A stretch of DNA of 64,000 nucleotides from Streptomyces caniscabiei (GTDB lineage: Bacteria > Actinomycetota > Actinomycetes > Streptomycetales > Streptomycetaceae): assembly GCF_014930365.1 (NCBI RefSeq), contig NZ_JABXWI010000013.1:197546-261545 (forward strand), in the 5' to 3' direction. This document shows positions 17,921 to 26,520 of this stretch, one piece after another (within the stretch, counting starts at the first letter, position 1; each line of letters starts with the position of its first letter). The position numbers and the translations under genes were made by a program. Below the pieces are notes generated by a model that was not told the DNA's origin, ran no database searches, and worked only from the letters and a program-made list of their open reading frames with translations.

Positions 17921-18607
17921 TCAGGCTTCGAGAGCGGCCGGGTCGAAGCCTGCCGTCGTCAGGACATCGGCGGCGACTCCGCGGCCGACCTCGGCGAGGC
18001 CGATCAGAAGGTCGTCGCAGTCGATGTGGTCGGAGCCGTTCTGCTTGGAGTGTGCCTCGGCGATGGCGATGGCCTTGCGAGAGTATGGCGTCCAGGCGAT
18101 GCGCTCGGCCGCCTGGGAGGCGCCCATGCTCAGCCTGGTGCCGACGGATCGGTGGACCGTCTCCGGCAAGATCCCGGCGGCTTGCAGAAGACGGGTGGCG
18201 CTGTTGTCCTCCGTGGTCAGTCCCCAGAGCAGGTGCTCGGTGCCGATGTAGTTGTTGCGGTGGTGCACCGCTGCTTGCTTGACGTGGACCATCGCCTGTC
18301 GGAGGTCGTCGGTCATCGTGTCGGGGCTGTAGCGCTTGTGCGGCGCATGGAAGCGCTGCTGGACCGCCTGTCGGGTCACGCCCAGGGCGGTGCCGATGTC
18401 GGTCCACGAGGAGCCGTGCATCCGGCAGTGCTCGACGTAGTCCTCCACCAGGTCGTCTGCCAGCGCCTGCATCTGGCCTGCGAGTTGAGCGGCGACGGTG
18501 AGCAGAGCGAGCCAGTCGGGCTGTTCTTGTCCGCCGGGGCTGCGGTGTGCGGTGTCGCAGCGCCGGTCTACTTCCGCGATGAGATCGTCCAGGTCTGGTA
18601 GAGCCAT
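17921..18607 (-). CDS. HTH-Clp_N domain protein, probable autoregulator
   Basis: This 228-residue protein has an all-helical N terminus with a helix-turn-helix (SSWTDIGTALGVTRQAVQQRF, about residues 66-86). Two Clp_N repeats follow (NNYIGTEHLLWGL...ATRLL and SDHIDCDDLLIGLAEVGRGVAADVL), the substrate/adaptor-binding fold of ClpA/ClpC. It has no AAA module, so it is not itself an unfoldase. A link between DNA binding and Clp recognition or turnover is inferred. The ATG at 18607 begins two bases from a 47-bp palindrome. A TTGACA on the minus strand (18642-18637) lies 35 bases upstream of the ATG, fitting leaderless transcription under direct control of the palindrome. Confidence 0.82.
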   Translation of the reverse strand: MALPDLDDLIAEVDRRCDTAHRSPGGQEQPDWLALLTVAAQLAGQMQALADDLVEDYVEHCRMHGSSWTDIGTALGVTRQAVQQRFHAPHKRYSPDTMTDDLRQAMVHVKQAAVHHRNNYIGTEHLLWGLTTEDNSATRLLQAAGILPETVHRSVGTRLSMGASQAAERIAWTPYSRKAIAIAEAHSKQNGSDHIDCDDLLIGLAEVGRGVAADVLTTAGFDPAALEA

Positions 18608-18608
18608 G

Positions 18609-18655
18609 AGGCAAGTACGTCTTGACAATTCCAAATTGTCAAGACGTACTTGCCT
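18609..18655. promoter_or_regulatory. Near-perfect palindrome with 22-bp arms over the Clp-N gene promoter
   Basis: Arms 18609-18630 and 18634-18655 are exact reverse complements around CCA. Each arm holds CTTGACAATT, so a TTGACA hexamer is present in both orientations. Its place immediately before the ATG of the HTH-Clp_N gene makes it a likely operator/promoter for that gene. Confidence 0.8.
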
Positions 18656-18784
18656 TAGCCTCGAGGTCGTGGCGGCTTGGGCATGCCTTGGCTGGCTCCC
18701 GAGGGCGTTGCTGGGCTGCCCATGGGGTCGCCCTCTCGGCCACTTTGCACCGTGGGCCAGAGATGGGACACCGCTGTCGGTGAG

Positions 18785-18820
18785 GAAGGCCCAGGAGGAA
18801 CTCGTTCCTCCTGGGCCTTC
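18785..18820 (-). terminator. Terminator of the cutinase gene
   Basis: A 17-bp perfect stem (18785-18801 with 18804-18820) and a 2-base loop begin 29 bp downstream of the cutinase stop codon. Confidence 0.85.
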
Positions 18821-18848
18821 ACTCCGGCTGCCGGCTGTGGCGGGTGCC

Positions 18849-19490
18849 TCAGACCTTGGTCGCGGCGAAGGTCGCCGCCGCGTCGGCGTTGGCGGTGTAG
18901 CCGAGGTGGGCTCCCACGTCGCCGCCGCCGTTCTCGCAGACCGGGTCGCCGGACGCGCAGAAGTCGATCGTGCGGCTCTGGTAGGTGCCGGTGACGCTCT
19001 TGCCGATGGCCCGGATCGGGTTGCCGAACAGCAGCACCGCGGAGACCCGCGGTTCCAGCGCGGCGGGGATCGTGGCCACGATGGGGCTGCCGACCACCGC
19101 GCCCGCGCTGCTGATGCCGATGGAGTTGTCGACGACGTTCGCGCCCTGCGAATAACCGACCAGGACGAAACGCTGGTTCGGACAGGAGGCCGCCTGGCTC
19201 CTGACGTGGTTCACCAGATCCGCGTTGCCCTGCGCGGCCGAGGTGGGGGAAAGGTCCGCAGGGTAGTTCACCTTGTAGCTGGACAGCGTTTTTCCGGTGA
19301 TTTTCCTCTGCAGCGCGGAATACACGGGGTCGCCGACGATGAAGCCGAGCGTGCCGGGCTCGAATGTGCCGCGAGCGGCGACGACGTCGATGTCCGTGCA
19401 GGCCGCGGCCGTGGCGGCGGGAGCCGAGACGGTGACCAGTCCGGCCCCGCCGACCAGCGAGAGCGCGGCGAGACACAAGCGGATACGCAT
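18849..19490 (-). CDS. Secreted cutinase-family serine esterase
   Basis: The 213-residue enzyme has a signal peptide ending near Ala30 and the cutinase triad: Ser114 in VGYSQGANVV, Asp182 in CASGDPVC and His195 in GAHLGYTAN, with the expected disulfide cysteines. It should hydrolyse cutin-like polyesters or other long-chain esters outside the cell. AAAGGATC precedes the ATG. The PucR gene upstream is on the same strand. In mycobacteria a cutinase-like protein (Culp6/Rv3802) is encoded in the fadD32-pks13 locus, so its presence near such genes here may be meaningful, though a plain cutin-degrading role is equally likely given the plant-oriented gene set. Confidence 0.88.
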   Translation of the reverse strand: MRIRLCLAALSLVGGAGLVTVSAPAATAAACTDIDVVAARGTFEPGTLGFIVGDPVYSALQRKITGKTLSSYKVNYPADLSPTSAAQGNADLVNHVRSQAASCPNQRFVLVGYSQGANVVDNSIGISSAGAVVGSPIVATIPAALEPRVSAVLLFGNPIRAIGKSVTGTYQSRTIDFCASGDPVCENGGGDVGAHLGYTANADAAATFAATKV

Positions 19491-19632
19491 GGGGATCCTT
19501 TGAGGGTGGGGCGCGTGGAGCGCCTGCGGAAAGGACGTCCCGAAGCTATTCGCTGTGTCAGGCCGAGTGTTATGGACGGGAATTCAAGAATCGCTTCTCT
19601 TTTTGCGCGGAGGTGAGTCCGGATCGATTTCC

Positions 19633-20865
19633 CTACGCGGTGAACGAGTCGTCGTCCCGCAGCGCCTCCGCGCGCAGCGCGAGAATCAGGTCCAGCCGGG
19701 TACCGGGGTCGTGCAGGGCGTCGCCGAAGAGCTTCTCCAGCTGCCGCAGGCGGTAGCGGACCGTCTGCGGGTGGATGTGGAGGCGGGCGGCGACGTCGGG
19801 CACGTTGCTGCCGCCGAGCAGCCACACCAGCAGGGTCTCGGCGAGCCGCCCGCGCGGCCCCTCGGCGACCGAGTCCAGCGGGGCCAGCACCTGGGACCGG
19901 AGCTGTTCGAGCATCGGTTCGTCGCTGTGCAGCAGCAGCGTCGACAGATGGTCCGCGCAGCGCACCACGCCCTGCCGGGGCAGGATGCCGCGCCCCATCA
20001 ACCCGAGCGCCCGGGTCGCCCAGTGCAGCGAACGGGCGGCCTCCGTGAGCGGAACCGACGGCCCGATCGCGGCCGGACGCCCCCGCAGTGCGAGCGTGAA
20101 CGCCCGGCCGCCGAAGCCGCCCGAGCCGTCCGGGTCGGGCACGAGCATCCGTGGTGGCCGGGACTCCATGTCCACCAGCGCCCCCGCGGCGGCCAACGGC
20201 CGCTCCTCCCGCCGGTCGGGCGAGGACGCGAGGACGACGACCGCGACGTGCGTCGGCACCGACCACCGGGCGCCGTGCGCCAGGTCGCGCACCGCCTCCG
20301 GCAACACCGGCCTGTCGCCCAGCAACAGGGCGAGCAGCCGCCCCCGGCGCCGTTCCAGCTCGTCCGTGCTGCGCAGCTGCCCCTCCGCGTACCCCGCCGC
20401 CGCGGCCTCGGCCACCTCGTGCACCGTCCGGAACGCCAGTTCACCCAGCCTGGCCATGACCGAGGAGTCCAACCCGAGTTCCTCCGTCGTGCGGCCCAGC
20501 AGCCGCCAGGCGTGCAGCCCTCCGACCCGCAGCGCGGACTGCAGTGTCTCGAGGCTGTGGCCCTCCAGCGCCTCGCCACGCCCCAGTTCGTGATAGATCG
20601 CGGTGATCGAGTCTCCCCGGCCGCGCGGATCGGCGATGTGGTCGACGAACAGGGTGAGCGCCTGCACGACCCCCGATCTGAGCAGTGCCCGGCTCGCTCC
20701 GTCGAGTGACCGGGAGGCGTACTCCGGGACCTGTCTGCACACCTCCTCCTCCACCTGGTCGGCGACGTCCTTCAGGTGTTCGCGCAGCAGTTTGACCAGT
20801 TCGGGCGGCACCGGGGCGGCGCCGGGACCCTTCGGTACGCCGTACGGCGGGACGGGGGCAGCCAC
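19633..20865 (-). CDS. PucR-family transcriptional regulator
   Basis: The 410-residue product has the PucR-type C-terminal helix-turn-helix (LAETLLVWLLGGSNVPDVAARLHIHPQTVRYRLRQLEKLFG, about residues 345-390) preceded by a GGDEF-like sensor region. The N-terminal half resembles RsbT co-antagonist-type helical regions of such regulators. The GTG at 20865 is preceded by AAAGGAGGG at ideal spacing. It lies between the antigen-85-like esterase gene and the cutinase gene, all on the minus strand, so it may control one or both. Effector unknown. Confidence 0.85.
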   Translation of the reverse strand: MAAPVPPYGVPKGPGAAPVPPELVKLLREHLKDVADQVEEEVCRQVPEYASRSLDGASRALLRSGVVQALTLFVDHIADPRGRGDSITAIYHELGRGEALEGHSLETLQSALRVGGLHAWRLLGRTTEELGLDSSVMARLGELAFRTVHEVAEAAAAGYAEGQLRSTDELERRRGRLLALLLGDRPVLPEAVRDLAHGARWSVPTHVAVVVLASSPDRREERPLAAAGALVDMESRPPRMLVPDPDGSGGFGGRAFTLALRGRPAAIGPSVPLTEAARSLHWATRALGLMGRGILPRQGVVRCADHLSTLLLHSDEPMLEQLRSQVLAPLDSVAEGPRGRLAETLLVWLLGGSNVPDVAARLHIHPQTVRYRLRQLEKLFGDALHDPGTRLDLILALRAEALRDDDSFTA

Positions 20866-20987
20866 GGCGGACCCTCCTTTCACCCGGAAGCGGCTCACCC
20901 GCGGGCTGACGCCCGTGGGGCGAGGGACAAGTCCAGGGTTCGACGGACGTCCCTTGCGCTCCGTTCCGTGCCCCGACGGCACCGGCC

Positions 20988-21983
20988 TCACGCCGGCACC
21001 CCCAGCGCACCGGCGAGCATCGGCCACGACGACGCGAACTCCCGCTTCCAGTACGCCCAGCTGTGCCCCCCGCCCGCGTAGAAGTGGGTCGTCACCGGGA
21101 TCCGCAGCAGCGCCAGCGCGTCCGTGAACGCGTGCGCGGACGGCCACAGCGCGCTCTCCAGCGCCTCGGGAAGCCAGTCGCCGACGCCACCGATCACACC
21201 GCTGCCGCTCGACACGTACAGGGCGGTGCCGCGCAGCCCCGCCGCACGGGAACGCGGGTTGAAGTCCCGCCAGGTGAGCACGTTGAGGACGGGGTTGCCC
21301 CACAGCGACAGCGGCGCCAGGTTCTCGCGGGCCACGATGGCGTCCAGCAGGGGCGGCACACCGGGGGCCGTGGTGTCGAGGATGCCGCTGTACGAGGCCG
21401 CCGCGGCGAAGGTCCCGGGATGCCGTGCCGCGTGCGCCATGGCCCCGTAGCCGCCCGTCGAGACACCGGCCACCGCCCGGACACCGGACGCCCGGTACTG
21501 CCGGGCCAGCAGCGCCGGGACCTCCTCGACCTGGAACGTCTCGTAGTCCGGGCCGCTGCGCCAGGCGCTGGGGATGCCGGTCGGCCCCGCGTCCGGCATC
21601 GCCACGATCAGCTCCCGGCCCGCCGTGAACGCCTCGATGTCCGTCTCCCGCGTCCATGACGTGTGGTCGTCGTGCGCGCCGTGGAGGAGGTACAGCACGG
21701 GATACGTCCGGGTCGGCTGCGTGTCGAAGGAGGAGGGGAGGATCAGCCGCACCGGGGCGCTGCGGCCCAGGGCGGCGGAGGGGAGGGAGACGTCGAGGGT
21801 CCGGGGGCCGAGGCGGGTGACGGTGCCGGTGCGCGGGGTCGGTGCGGGCCGGGAGCGGGGGGCGGTCGCTCCGGCGGTCCGGGCGGTCGCGGCGCCGAAG
21901 AGGGCGGCCATGCCCGTCACGGCGGCCGCTCTGGTGACGGCGCGACGGGACATCGCGGTGGTGCGGTCGGTGGAGTCGGACAT
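20988..21983 (-). CDS. Antigen-85-like esterase / putative acyltransferase, Tat-exported
   Basis: The 331-residue alpha/beta hydrolase belongs to the esterase D/antigen 85 superfamily. A twin-arginine signal (MSRRAVTRAAAV) precedes mature sequence from about residue 40. The nucleophile is Ser175 in GVSTGGYGA, and the C terminus has His307 in GGGHSWAYWKREF, close to the HSWEYW motif of mycobacterial mycolyltransferases. The ATG is 22 bp after the stop of the Pks13-like gene with a GAGGAG RBS, so it is probably the last gene of that operon. An acyl transfer of the PKS product to a sugar is attractive but inferred; simple esterase activity is possible. Confidence 0.8.
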   Translation of the reverse strand: MSDSTDRTTAMSRRAVTRAAAVTGMAALFGAATARTAGATAPRSRPAPTPRTGTVTRLGPRTLDVSLPSAALGRSAPVRLILPSSFDTQPTRTYPVLYLLHGAHDDHTSWTRETDIEAFTAGRELIVAMPDAGPTGIPSAWRSGPDYETFQVEEVPALLARQYRASGVRAVAGVSTGGYGAMAHAARHPGTFAAAASYSGILDTTAPGVPPLLDAIVARENLAPLSLWGNPVLNVLTWRDFNPRSRAAGLRGTALYVSSGSGVIGGVGDWLPEALESALWPSAHAFTDALALLRIPVTTHFYAGGGHSWAYWKREFASSWPMLAGALGVPA

Positions 21984-22005
21984 GGCGGCTCTCCTCGGCT
22001 CGGGT

Positions 22006-25000
22006 TCAACGGTGGTCCTCGGCGAGCCGCCGCCGCAGATGGGCGGCGATCTCGTCGACGTGCGGGGGGTCGAGCAGCGACAGATGGTGGCCCGTGACCC
22101 GGACGACGGTCAGCCGCGGGCACACCTCGTCCCAGCCGAGCGCCTCGTCGTCCCGCTCGTACGCCGGGTCGCGCACGGTGTGCGGGGCGGGCTCGGAGGC
22201 CCGGTACAGCACCACCCGCGCGTCGTGGCGGCCTGGCCGGTGGGCCTCGCCGATCCGCAGGTCCACATAGGAGGACCGCTGGTGATCGAGAGCCGCGCGG
22301 GGCACGTCGACGGCCGCGCGCAGTGCCTCCAGCACGGTGTCGATCCGCTCGCCGTCGTCCAGCGTCGCGGCCAACTCGTCGTACGGCAGGTCCAGTTCGA
22401 CGCCGTACGTGTCGGCGACGTGGCGGGCGAAGCCGGTGAGGTGGGCGCGGATGCGTTCGGCCGGGGTCTCCTCGGCGCGGGGGAGCGGGCGTACGGAATC
22501 GATGAGCACCACCAGCCGTACGTCCCGCCCGGCGGCCGTGAGCTGCCGGGCCGCCTCCTGCGCGACGAAGCCGCCGAACGACCAACCGCCCAGCAGGCAG
22601 GGCCCGTCGGGGTGCACCGCGGCCACGGCCTCGACGTACCGCCGGGCCTTCTCCACGACCGTACGGGCCTCGTCGACCCGCTCCATCCCGTACACGGGCC
22701 GCTCCCCACCGAGCCGCTCGACGAGCCCCCGATAGACATCGGTGGTCCCACCGGCGGCGTGCACGAGGAAGAGCGGGGGGAGGGGGCCGGAGGGGTGGAG
22801 GGGGCGCAGGAGGGGATGGGGGAGCGGGTGGGGGAGGGGACTTGAGCGGCGGACGGGAAGAGCAGGGGAGCGCTTGGCGGCCACGGCGGAGGGCGGGGTG
22901 CGGCGGGTGGCGTCGGCCGGCGCCGGGGGTGCGGTCGGCCGAGGCCGTGCGGCGTCGACCGACAGGACGCCGGTCGACGAGGACGCCCCGCCGTCACCGG
23001 CCGACGCCATCTCGGCCGGTATCGCTCGCACCGACGTCGCCTCAGCCCGTGTCGCCCGCACCGACGTCGCCTCGGTCGGTGGTGCTTCAGCCGACTCCCC
23101 TTCGGCCGGCCCCCCTTCGGGCGGCTCTTCCGCGAGCGGGATCGTCTCGTCCGGGCCCCCTCTTCTCGGTAGTGCTCGTTGGATGCGGGATGCCGTTTCC
23201 TCGATCGTGGTTGCGTTCAGGAGGTCGCGGAGGGGGAGTTCGATCGCGAGGTCGCGTTCCAGGGCGGTGCGGATGCGGACGGCCATCAGGGAGTCGAGGC
23301 CGAGGTCGGCGTAGGCCGTGGCGGGGGTGATGCGGGTCGCCGGGTGACCGGTGACGGCCGCGATGTGGTGGCAGAGGCGAGCGGTGACGGAGGTGTGTCG
23401 GTCGGGGCTGCCTGCCGTGGCGACGCCGAGGTCGTCGGTCGGGCCGGGAGCCGCGTTCCGGAGGTGGCGGCCGGGCACCCCACGGCTCTCCACCGTCACA
23501 CGGACCCCACCGACGTCGTGGCCCCCCTCGCCCCCCTCGGCCCCCGCAGCCCCCAGGCCCTCCGTGACTGCCCGGCCCGCCCGGCCGTCCGTCCACCAGT
23601 GCCGCACATGCCGCCAGCGCGGTGCCGGCAGGTCGATGACGCGGCCCGGTGGCGGTGGCAGCGGTGATCCGGCCGTGTGGAGGGTGCCCAGCCGGGTCAG
23701 GAAGTCGGCGGAGGTGTCGGCGTCCCGGTGGAGCGTGCCGAGGGCGAGGGCACCGGGCGCGTTGTCCATGATCGCCCGGGCCAGGACGGGGTGGGGGGAG
23801 AGCTCGACGAACGCGGTGTGGCCGTCGGCCGCTGCCGCGGCGACCGCCCGGTCGAGACGCACGGGCCGACGCAGGTTGGCCGCCCAGTGCGCCGCGTCGA
23901 ACACGCAGTCGCCGCGTGGGTCGTCCAGCACGGTGGAGTAGACCGGGACTCGGGGGCGCCCGCCCCGGATGTCGGCCAGTTCCGCCGTCAGCTCCGGCAG
24001 CAACGGGTCCACCTGGGCCGAGTGCCCCGCCCCGACGACCCGCATCGCGCGCGCCGCCCGCCCCTCCTTCTCCAGCCGCTCCACCAACAGGGCCACCGAC
24101 TCCCCGTCCCCGGTCACCACCTTCTGGCAGGGCGAGGAGTGCACGGCGACCTGCACCCCGGGGAAGTCCCGCGCCAGCAGCGGGAGTTCCCCGTCGTCGA
24201 GGTCCACCACCGCCATCGCCCCGCCCCGCAGCCCGCTGAGCAGCCGCGCCCGTACGGCCACCACCCGGGCCGCCTCCTCCACCTCCAGCGCGCCCGCGCA
24301 CACCGCCGCGGCCACCTCGCCCAGGGAGTGCCCGATGACGGCGACGGGTTCGACACCGTGGGCGCGCCACAGCTCCGCGAGTGCCAACTGCATGCCGAGG
24401 AGGACCGGTTGGGCCACCTCGAGTCGGTCGAGGCCGCCGCCGGAGGCCAGGTGCTCGTAGAGGGAGAGGCCGCACGCGGGGGCGAGCTGCCCGTCCAGTT
24501 TCTCCACGGCCGCGGCGAAGGCGGGCTCCTCGGCGAGGAGCCGGCGCCCCATGCCGGTCCACTGGCTGCCGTACCCGGAGAACACCCACACCGGCCCGCG
24601 TCCGACGACGTCCCGGTCGCCCGTCATCACCCGCGCGTGGGGCCGCCCCGTCGCCAACGCCCGCATTCCGTCGGCCAGTTCGGCACGGTCCGAGGCGACG
24701 ACCGCTGCCCGCACCGGCCCCCGCCCCGTCCGCCCGGCGAGCGTGCGCGCCACGTCGGCGGGGTGCGCGGCGCCGCCCTCGGGCGTGGCCAGCCAGTCGG
24801 CGAGCCGGGCGGCGGTGTCGCGGACCCGGCCGGCGTCCATGTCGGAGAGGAGGTGGAGGCGGGCCGGGGGTTCCTCGGCCGGGGGCGGCAGCAGGGCGCC
24901 CGGCCGCCATTCCTCCAGTACGGCGTGGGCGTTGGTGCCGCCGAACCCGAACCCGGAGACCCCGGCGGTGGCCGTGCCGCCGTACCGGGGCCACGGCTCG

Positions 25001-26520
25001 GCCTCGCTCACGACCCGCAGCCGTGCGTCGGCGTCCAGCGCGCTGCCCTCGGCGCAGTGCAGCGAGGGCGGGATCAGGTCGTGGTGCAGCGCGAGCACCG
25101 TCTTCACCAGCCCGGCGATGCCCGCGGCGGACTCCAGGTGGCCCAGGTTGCCCTTCACCGAGCCGAGGAGCAGGGGCTGGTCGGGGTCGCGGCCCGCCCC
25201 GAGGACGGCGCCGAGCGCGCCCGCCTCGATGGGGTCGCCGAGCGGGGTGCCGGTGCCGTGCGCCTCGACGTGGTCGATGTGCGCGGGGGAGAGCCCGGCC
25301 TGTGCGTAGGCCGTGCGCAACAGGGCCTGCTGGGCCGCCGGGTTGGGGGCCAGGAGGCCGTTGGAGCGGCCGTCGGAGTTCACGGCGGTGGCCCGGACGA
25401 CGGCGAGGATCCGGTCGCCGTCGCGTTCGGCGTCGGACAGGCGTTTCAGCAGGACCGCCGCGCAGCCCTCGCCCCGGCCGATGCCGTCGGCCGCCTGGGA
25501 GAACGGCTTGCACCGGCCGTCCGGCGCGAGGGCGCCCGCCCGCCGGAACGCGACGGTGACGGCCGGGGAGAGCAGCAGGTTCACCCCGGCGGCGATCGCG
25601 AGATCGCTCTCGCCGGTGCGCAGACTGACGCACGCCTGGTGCACGGCCACCAGCGACGACGAACACGCGGTGTCGACGGCCATGCTCGGCCCGCGGGTGT
25701 CCAGGACGTAGGCCAGCCGGCCCGCCGCCACGCTCAGTGCCCCGCCGGCCGGCGCCCAGGGGTCGACGGCAGCCGGGTCGGCGCCGGTGAGCTGCCCGTA
25801 CTCGGGCGCGGAGACACCGACGAAGACACCGGTGGCGCTGCCCGCGAGGGAGCCCGCCGGGACGGCGGCGTGGTCGAGGGTCTCCCGCACGACCTCCAGG
25901 AGGATCCGCTGCTGCGGGTCCATCACCGCGGCCTCGCGCGGGGTGACGCGGAAGAAGTCGGCGTCGAACCCCGCGACGTCGTCCAGATAACCGCCGTACG
26001 GGAGCGCGTCGGCCGGCGGGTACGGCGTGAAGTCCCGCCACCGGTCCTCCGGGACGCGCCGGATCGCGTCGACACCGTCGAGGAGCGCCCGCCAGTACTC
26101 CGCCGGGCCGTGCACCCCGCCCGGCAGCCGGCACCCGACCCCGACGACCGCGACGGGCTCACCGGGCGCGGTCGGCTCCCGCGAGGGGGCGGCGACCGGA
26201 GCGAGGTCCGCCGCCGCGTCGCACAGCCGTGCCACCAGCGCGTCCCCGGTGGACGCCTCCCACACCAGCGTCGCCGGCAGCTCCCTGCCCGTCGCCCGGG
26301 ACAGCTCCCCGGCCAGCACGACCGCGTCCCGCGAGGACATCCCGAGGTCGGCGAACGGCCGGTCCATCGGCACGTCCTCGGCGGCCCCGCCGCTCCAGGC
26401 GGCCACCTGGGCCGCGATCAGCCGCCGCACCGCGTCTTCCCGCCCGCCGGCGAACAGCCGCCGCGAACCGCCCGCGCCGTCCTCCCCGCTCCCGCTCCCG
26501 CTCTCGCCCACGACCCTCAT
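22006..26520 (-). CDS. Pks13-like type I polyketide synthase (ACP-KS-AT-ACP-TE)
   Basis: This 1504-residue single-module synthase has the domain order of mycobacterial Pks13. The N-terminal ACP has DLGMSSRDAV (attachment Ser63, with Ser in place of the usual Asp, as in Pks13). The KS has Cys286 (DTACSSS), His421 (EAHGTG) and His461 (GNLGHLES). The AT has Ser732 (GHSLGE) and His833 (VVGAGHSAQVD). The second ACP has Ser1077 (LGLDSL). After a ~130-residue Pro/Ala/Thr linker comes a thioesterase with Ser1314 (GGWSFGG) and His near 1478. There is no KR, DH or ER. Such a module condenses an acyl-AMP-derived acyl chain with a carboxyacyl unit to an alpha-alkyl beta-keto acid. The ATG overlaps the ligase stop (ATGA), so the two are translationally coupled. 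Confidence 0.9.
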   Translation of the reverse strand: MRVVGESGSGSGEDGAGGSRRLFAGGREDAVRRLIAAQVAAWSGGAAEDVPMDRPFADLGMSSRDAVVLAGELSRATGRELPATLVWEASTGDALVARLCDAAADLAPVAAPSREPTAPGEPVAVVGVGCRLPGGVHGPAEYWRALLDGVDAIRRVPEDRWRDFTPYPPADALPYGGYLDDVAGFDADFFRVTPREAAVMDPQQRILLEVVRETLDHAAVPAGSLAGSATGVFVGVSAPEYGQLTGADPAAVDPWAPAGGALSVAAGRLAYVLDTRGPSMAVDTACSSSLVAVHQACVSLRTGESDLAIAAGVNLLLSPAVTVAFRRAGALAPDGRCKPFSQAADGIGRGEGCAAVLLKRLSDAERDGDRILAVVRATAVNSDGRSNGLLAPNPAAQQALLRTAYAQAGLSPAHIDHVEAHGTGTPLGDPIEAGALGAVLGAGRDPDQPLLLGSVKGNLGHLESAAGIAGLVKTVLALHHDLIPPSLHCAEGSALDADARLRVVSEAEPWPRYGGTATAGVSGFGFGGTNAHAVLEEWRPGALLPPPAEEPPARLHLLSDMDAGRVRDTAARLADWLATPEGGAAHPADVARTLAGRTGRGPVRAAVVASDRAELADGMRALATGRPHARVMTGDRDVVGRGPVWVFSGYGSQWTGMGRRLLAEEPAFAAAVEKLDGQLAPACGLSLYEHLASGGGLDRLEVAQPVLLGMQLALAELWRAHGVEPVAVIGHSLGEVAAAVCAGALEVEEAARVVAVRARLLSGLRGGAMAVVDLDDGELPLLARDFPGVQVAVHSSPCQKVVTGDGESVALLVERLEKEGRAARAMRVVGAGHSAQVDPLLPELTAELADIRGGRPRVPVYSTVLDDPRGDCVFDAAHWAANLRRPVRLDRAVAAAAADGHTAFVELSPHPVLARAIMDNAPGALALGTLHRDADTSADFLTRLGTLHTAGSPLPPPPGRVIDLPAPRWRHVRHWWTDGRAGRAVTEGLGAAGAEGGEGGHDVGGVRVTVESRGVPGRHLRNAAPGPTDDLGVATAGSPDRHTSVTARLCHHIAAVTGHPATRITPATAYADLGLDSLMAVRIRTALERDLAIELPLRDLLNATTIEETASRIQRALPRRGGPDETIPLAEEPPEGGPAEGESAEAPPTEATSVRATRAEATSVRAIPAEMASAGDGGASSSTGVLSVDAARPRPTAPPAPADATRRTPPSAVAAKRSPALPVRRSSPLPHPLPHPLLRPLHPSGPLPPLFLVHAAGGTTDVYRGLVERLGGERPVYGMERVDEARTVVEKARRYVEAVAAVHPDGPCLLGGWSFGGFVAQEAARQLTAAGRDVRLVVLIDSVRPLPRAEETPAERIRAHLTGFARHVADTYGVELDLPYDELAATLDDGERIDTVLEALRAAVDVPRAALDHQRSSYVDLRIGEAHRPGRHDARVVLYRASEPAPHTVRDPAYERDDEALGWDEVCPRLTVVRVTGHHLSLLDPPHVDEIAAHLRRRLAEDHR

